NCBI GenBank assembly: GCA_002105175.1
Contig: MCGE01000008.1
Location: forward strand, 496,001 to 560,000
From: Absidia repens
Lineage: Eukaryota > Mucoromycota > Mucoromycetes > Mucorales > Cunninghamellaceae
Direction of reading: 5' to 3'
DNA: 64,000 bases
The notes below the pieces were generated by a model, which worked only from the letters and a program-made list of their open reading frames with translations, was not told the origin of the DNA and ran no database searches. The position numbers and the translations under genes are program-made. The number at the start of each line of letters is the position of its first letter. Within the stretch, counting starts at the first letter, position 1. Of the stretch, positions 60,996 to 64,000 are shown one piece after another.

Positions 60996-62978
60996 ATGAT
61001 ACATACCGTCCTGGCTGCTGCTATAGGTTTGTGCTGCACTGTGCATTGATTCTACTTTTCAAAACCCGCCGTTCACTAATTTTTCCTTCTTTCTCTCTCG
61101 TTCTCTCTTTTTTTTTTTTTTTGCCAACATTAGTGGTAGTGAATTCACTTGGATTACTCGTCAATGGCGCCTCAACAACTTACAATGTGATATCTACTAC
61201 TGGAAAAGAACATTCAATGGGTGTCATTGTCGATGGCAAGACTTATCCTTTGCAGGCTTCCAAAGACATACCTGTGTTGCATTCTGGGACTGCTCCGTCT
61301 GGCTCTTACAACTACGCCAAACTCAATCAGGCCAACGCTGTGGTGGAAAAGGAGCCGTTTCAACGTCACTTGGATGAAAATTGCGGGCACACACCCAACG
61401 AATTTTACAACAGAACTTGGAATACTCAAACGGTTACCGAACTGCCAAAACTACTGGATAATCTGCCTGGAATGGATCGGGTCGACTCGCCTCTTCATGC
61501 CAAAAATCAGATCCCCACCATTTACCTCACTGGAGATCAAGCTCAAATTGACCTGATGCACGGAAATACCACTCGGGATACCAAAGTGAGGCTAGACATG
61601 CACTTTATCGAGTAAGTCGTTCGGATAATGATCAAATCATTCAGGAAAGGCGAGGGGGGGGGGCAGAATCAATGTATTGACGTTTGTTTTATTCTTCTTA
61701 GAACTGACAGAATTACAGCAGTAAAGGACTTACGCATCAATTTGTCTGGACGATCATCGAAATGGATGGACAAATTATCCTATAGCATCAAGACAAGAAA
61801 AGATGAAGAACTCTTTGGCTACCGTCGATTGAAATTGCGCGGACTTCGTGCCGATCCGTCTTATATTCGTGAAATCCTCTGCTATGACATGATGAAATCC
61901 ATGGGTTTGCCTGTCTCCGGTGCCTCTTACGCTCGTGTTATTATGAATGATCAACCTTTAGGCCTGTATTTGATGATTGAGACCTATAAAAGCAATTGGC
62001 ACGAGAATGAATTTAGTGGTGGTGAAAAACTGGAATATGGACGAGGCGCAACGTATCAAGGCTATGGAATGTTTTCAGACTTGTCTTACTTTGGCGACAA
62101 CCTCACCAAATATGATGGGCCTTACAAGATTGAAGAAGATGCCGACAAAGAACATGGTGGGAAAGACGCCTCCAACTTCAAGCAAGTGATGGATTTTACA
62201 AAGTTCCTCTCTGAAGCACCTACTTCTTCTGACGATGCCGCCAAGATCTGGAACGAACATATTGATATGGACAGTGTTATCCGAAGGCAAGTGAAACTTT
62301 TATTAATACATATGCACGTATGAATATGATAATTGGGTGTTGACTGATCTTACTTATATTTATAGTCTGGTTGTCGAAATTGTCGCTGGATTCTCTGATG
62401 GATATATTGCCAACGCCAACAACTTTTTCCTTTATGACAATCTGGCTGAAAAACGATTGACTTATTTGGCAGCTGACTTTGATACCACCGTTGGCAACAC
62501 GTTGGTGAAGTTGGATGACATGTGGGCTGGCAACTATACTCAATACCCTGGCTTCACCATGCGACCTTTGACTCAAAAAATGATGCAAGTCCCTGAATTC
62601 AAGTCACAATTTGAACAACTATTGCACAAGGCGTCCAAGGAGTTGATAAGCAATGCTGCTATTCACCCTCGTATTGATGATTTGGTCAAGATGATTCGAG
62701 AAGATGTTGAATGGGACGCTACGCTTCCAAGGGTAAACGCGAACAGTTCCTTGTTTGAAAATTTCAACGCTACCTCTCTTGCCGACAAGCTGAAGGAGAT
62801 ACCTCCCCCTCTGGATCCGGACACTATTGACGACATGTTAAAAAGGGGACGAATTGAATTTTATACCGCTGTCTACAAGCCTTCTCATCACGTTAGCTTA
62901 CCGGGTGTTACGCAATGGTTTAGTCATCAAAGCAAAGCTATTCAAAATTATTTTACCCAACATCCCCCGTGCACTTAG
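60996..62978 (+). CDS. CotH-family secreted protein (spore-coat CotH kinase-like)
   Basis: A member of the CotH family, expanded in Mucorales, where members sit on the spore surface; bacterial CotH and some eukaryotic homologs are atypical protein kinases. Exon 1 (60996 to about 61026) and exon 2 join to form a signal peptide (MIHTVLAAAIVVVNSLGLLV). Then follow CotH blocks: GKEHSMGVIVDGKTYPL, CGHTPNEFYNRTW, DTKVRLDMHFIE, RINLSGRSSKWMDKLSYSIK, FGYRRLKLRGLRADPSYIRE, SYARVIMNDQPLGLYLMIET, SDGYIANANNFFLYDN and LTYLAADFDTTVGN. The LYLMIE and DFDTT stretches correspond to the conserved kinase-core region. About 565 residues in four exons. There is no Ser-rich C-terminus or GPI signal; it ends FTQHPPCT. 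Intron 1 uses a weak GTTTGT donor. Confidence 0.92.
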
Positions 62979-63906
62979 TTTTAGACCCCCCTTTATTATT
63001 CACATCAGTATGCAATTGTAGCTCAATAGTTTTGTTTAAAAGATGTTTATGCTATTACATATCTTATTTATATTATATTATTTTTATATTAATAAATTGC
63101 TATATTTTTGTCTTCTCAAAATATCAATGTATTTGTACATGCAGTGTTATTGCGATGCAATTCAACAAGAAGGATAAACCCATTTAACTTCCCCGAAAAT
63201 GCTAAGGATTTTTTTTTTTTTTTACCCGAAAATAAAACTTACAACAACGAAATGTTAAAGTAAAAGTGTAAAGCAACAACGTTATGTGGTCGGCTTTATT
63301 GTTTGTTTATATCTATTGAATCAGTTTCTAACTATATTTATTTACTATTAAAAATATTAGTCATTTGAAGTTGGTCAGTCTTGGCTAAGGGATCGAGGAA
63401 TTGCAATACATAGTATATATATCTATATGTATGTATATGGATGTTATACGGGTAAACTAAATGCATTTCAGTGTGTTTCAATCGTCATATTGTATGCGTA
63501 CTGTGTAGCGTGGCTACACGCAGGAAAGACGATGTAAAGATAAAAAAAAAACATATTTTATTCAGATGTGGATATAAAAACTATGTAATGTAATGATAAT
63601 AGCGTGACTCATTTGTAAAGGTGAGTTGTTTAGGGATGTGTATGGATAAATGTCGAGAGTGTGAAGGTATCATGCTGTGGATTAAATGTAATGTGAGATG
63701 AATTAATTCAACCAATGAGGGTCAGCTATTCTACCGTGAATGATAAAATATTGCGCAATTAAAGGGGGTGAACTAACTAGACCGATTTGATTCATCTTAA
63801 CGGTAAGGCAACAAGAGAAGAGAACAACCATGCTGTCAATATTGAACGGTTGCGATCAATGTCTGTGAACAATTACCAGGAGTATGATTTTATATAGCGT
63901 TGATCA

Positions 63907-63944
<38 letters not shown>

Positions 63945-64000
63945 TGAGGGCATTCCTACCTTAGGCTCCACATAAACAATTTAAATCCCGCCCACGTGAA
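62979..64000. other. Intergenic at the right edge
   Basis: CotH 3' UTR with AATAAA near 63091, then AT-rich DNA, a 32-nt A tract at 63911-63942, and the start of another repeat copy at 63987. No gene is seen. Confidence 0.55.
63987..64000 (+). repeat. Interspersed repeat, copy 6, first bases only
   Basis: CCCGCCCACGTGAA occupies the last 14 bases of the window and equals the left end of the 48 kb copy. It is too short to prove membership alone, but the motif is exactly the family's left terminus in the right orientation. Confidence 0.5.

Overview
The window is nuclear DNA of a filamentous fungus, most probably an early-diverging Mucoromycota species of the Mucorales type. The genes carry many short GT-AG introns. 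The proteins are fungal: a class I-III type chitin synthase, Mgm101, a Cys2/CysA-type serine acyltransferase, a Lee1-like CCCH protein and an Spt23/Mga2-like regulator. A CotH-family secreted protein at the right end is typical of Mucorales. Non-coding DNA is AT-rich, with A or T homopolymers of 24-36 nt in introns and promoters. I cannot name the genus.

Layout, left to right: SEC7/BIG ARF-GEF N-terminal half (-, cut by the left edge); chitin synthase (-); ribosomal protein eS8 (-); a single-pass membrane protein (+); U5-40K/SNRNP40 WD40 protein (+); MGM101 (+); a pair of inverted repeat-family copies; TFG-like PB1 protein (-); LSM1 (+); a 64-residue small protein (-); repeat copy; a METTL21/EFM-like methyltransferase (+); a bHLH factor (+); a membrane-protein gene with broken frame (+); a GRDP/DUF1399 protein (+); repeat copy; serine O-acyltransferase (+); SRP40/NOLC1 (+); CCCH zinc-finger protein (+); WDR92-like (+); UTP11 (-); mitochondrial uL10m (-); repeat copy; UVSSA (-); Spt23/Mga2-like factor (-); mitochondrial bL28m (+); CUZ1/ZFAND1 (+); CotH (+); and the first bases of another repeat copy at the right edge.

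These are mostly independent housekeeping genes, not a pathway cluster. Functional themes recur: ribosome and RNP biogenesis (eS8, UTP11, SRP40, LSM1, SNRNP40), mitochondrial function (MGM101, uL10m, bL28m, and serine acyltransferase with a likely presequence), membrane traffic and the cell wall (SEC7, TFG-like, chitin synthase, CotH), and transcription or repair (bHLH, Spt23-like, UVSSA).

The least explained signal is an interspersed, apparently non-coding repeat of about 0.5-0.8 kb with five copies in the window and the start of a sixth. The clearest copies begin with CCCGCCCACGTG and a pyrimidine tract. They share a core that can form a stem-loop in the better-preserved copies, and they end in AATAAA-plus-T-rich modules. 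I do not recognise the family. Three genes (serine acyltransferase, the Spt23-like factor, and the 29 kb membrane protein) show apparent frame breaks. Two of these are each explained by one base missing from a short homopolymer, so assembly error and real mutation both need considering.
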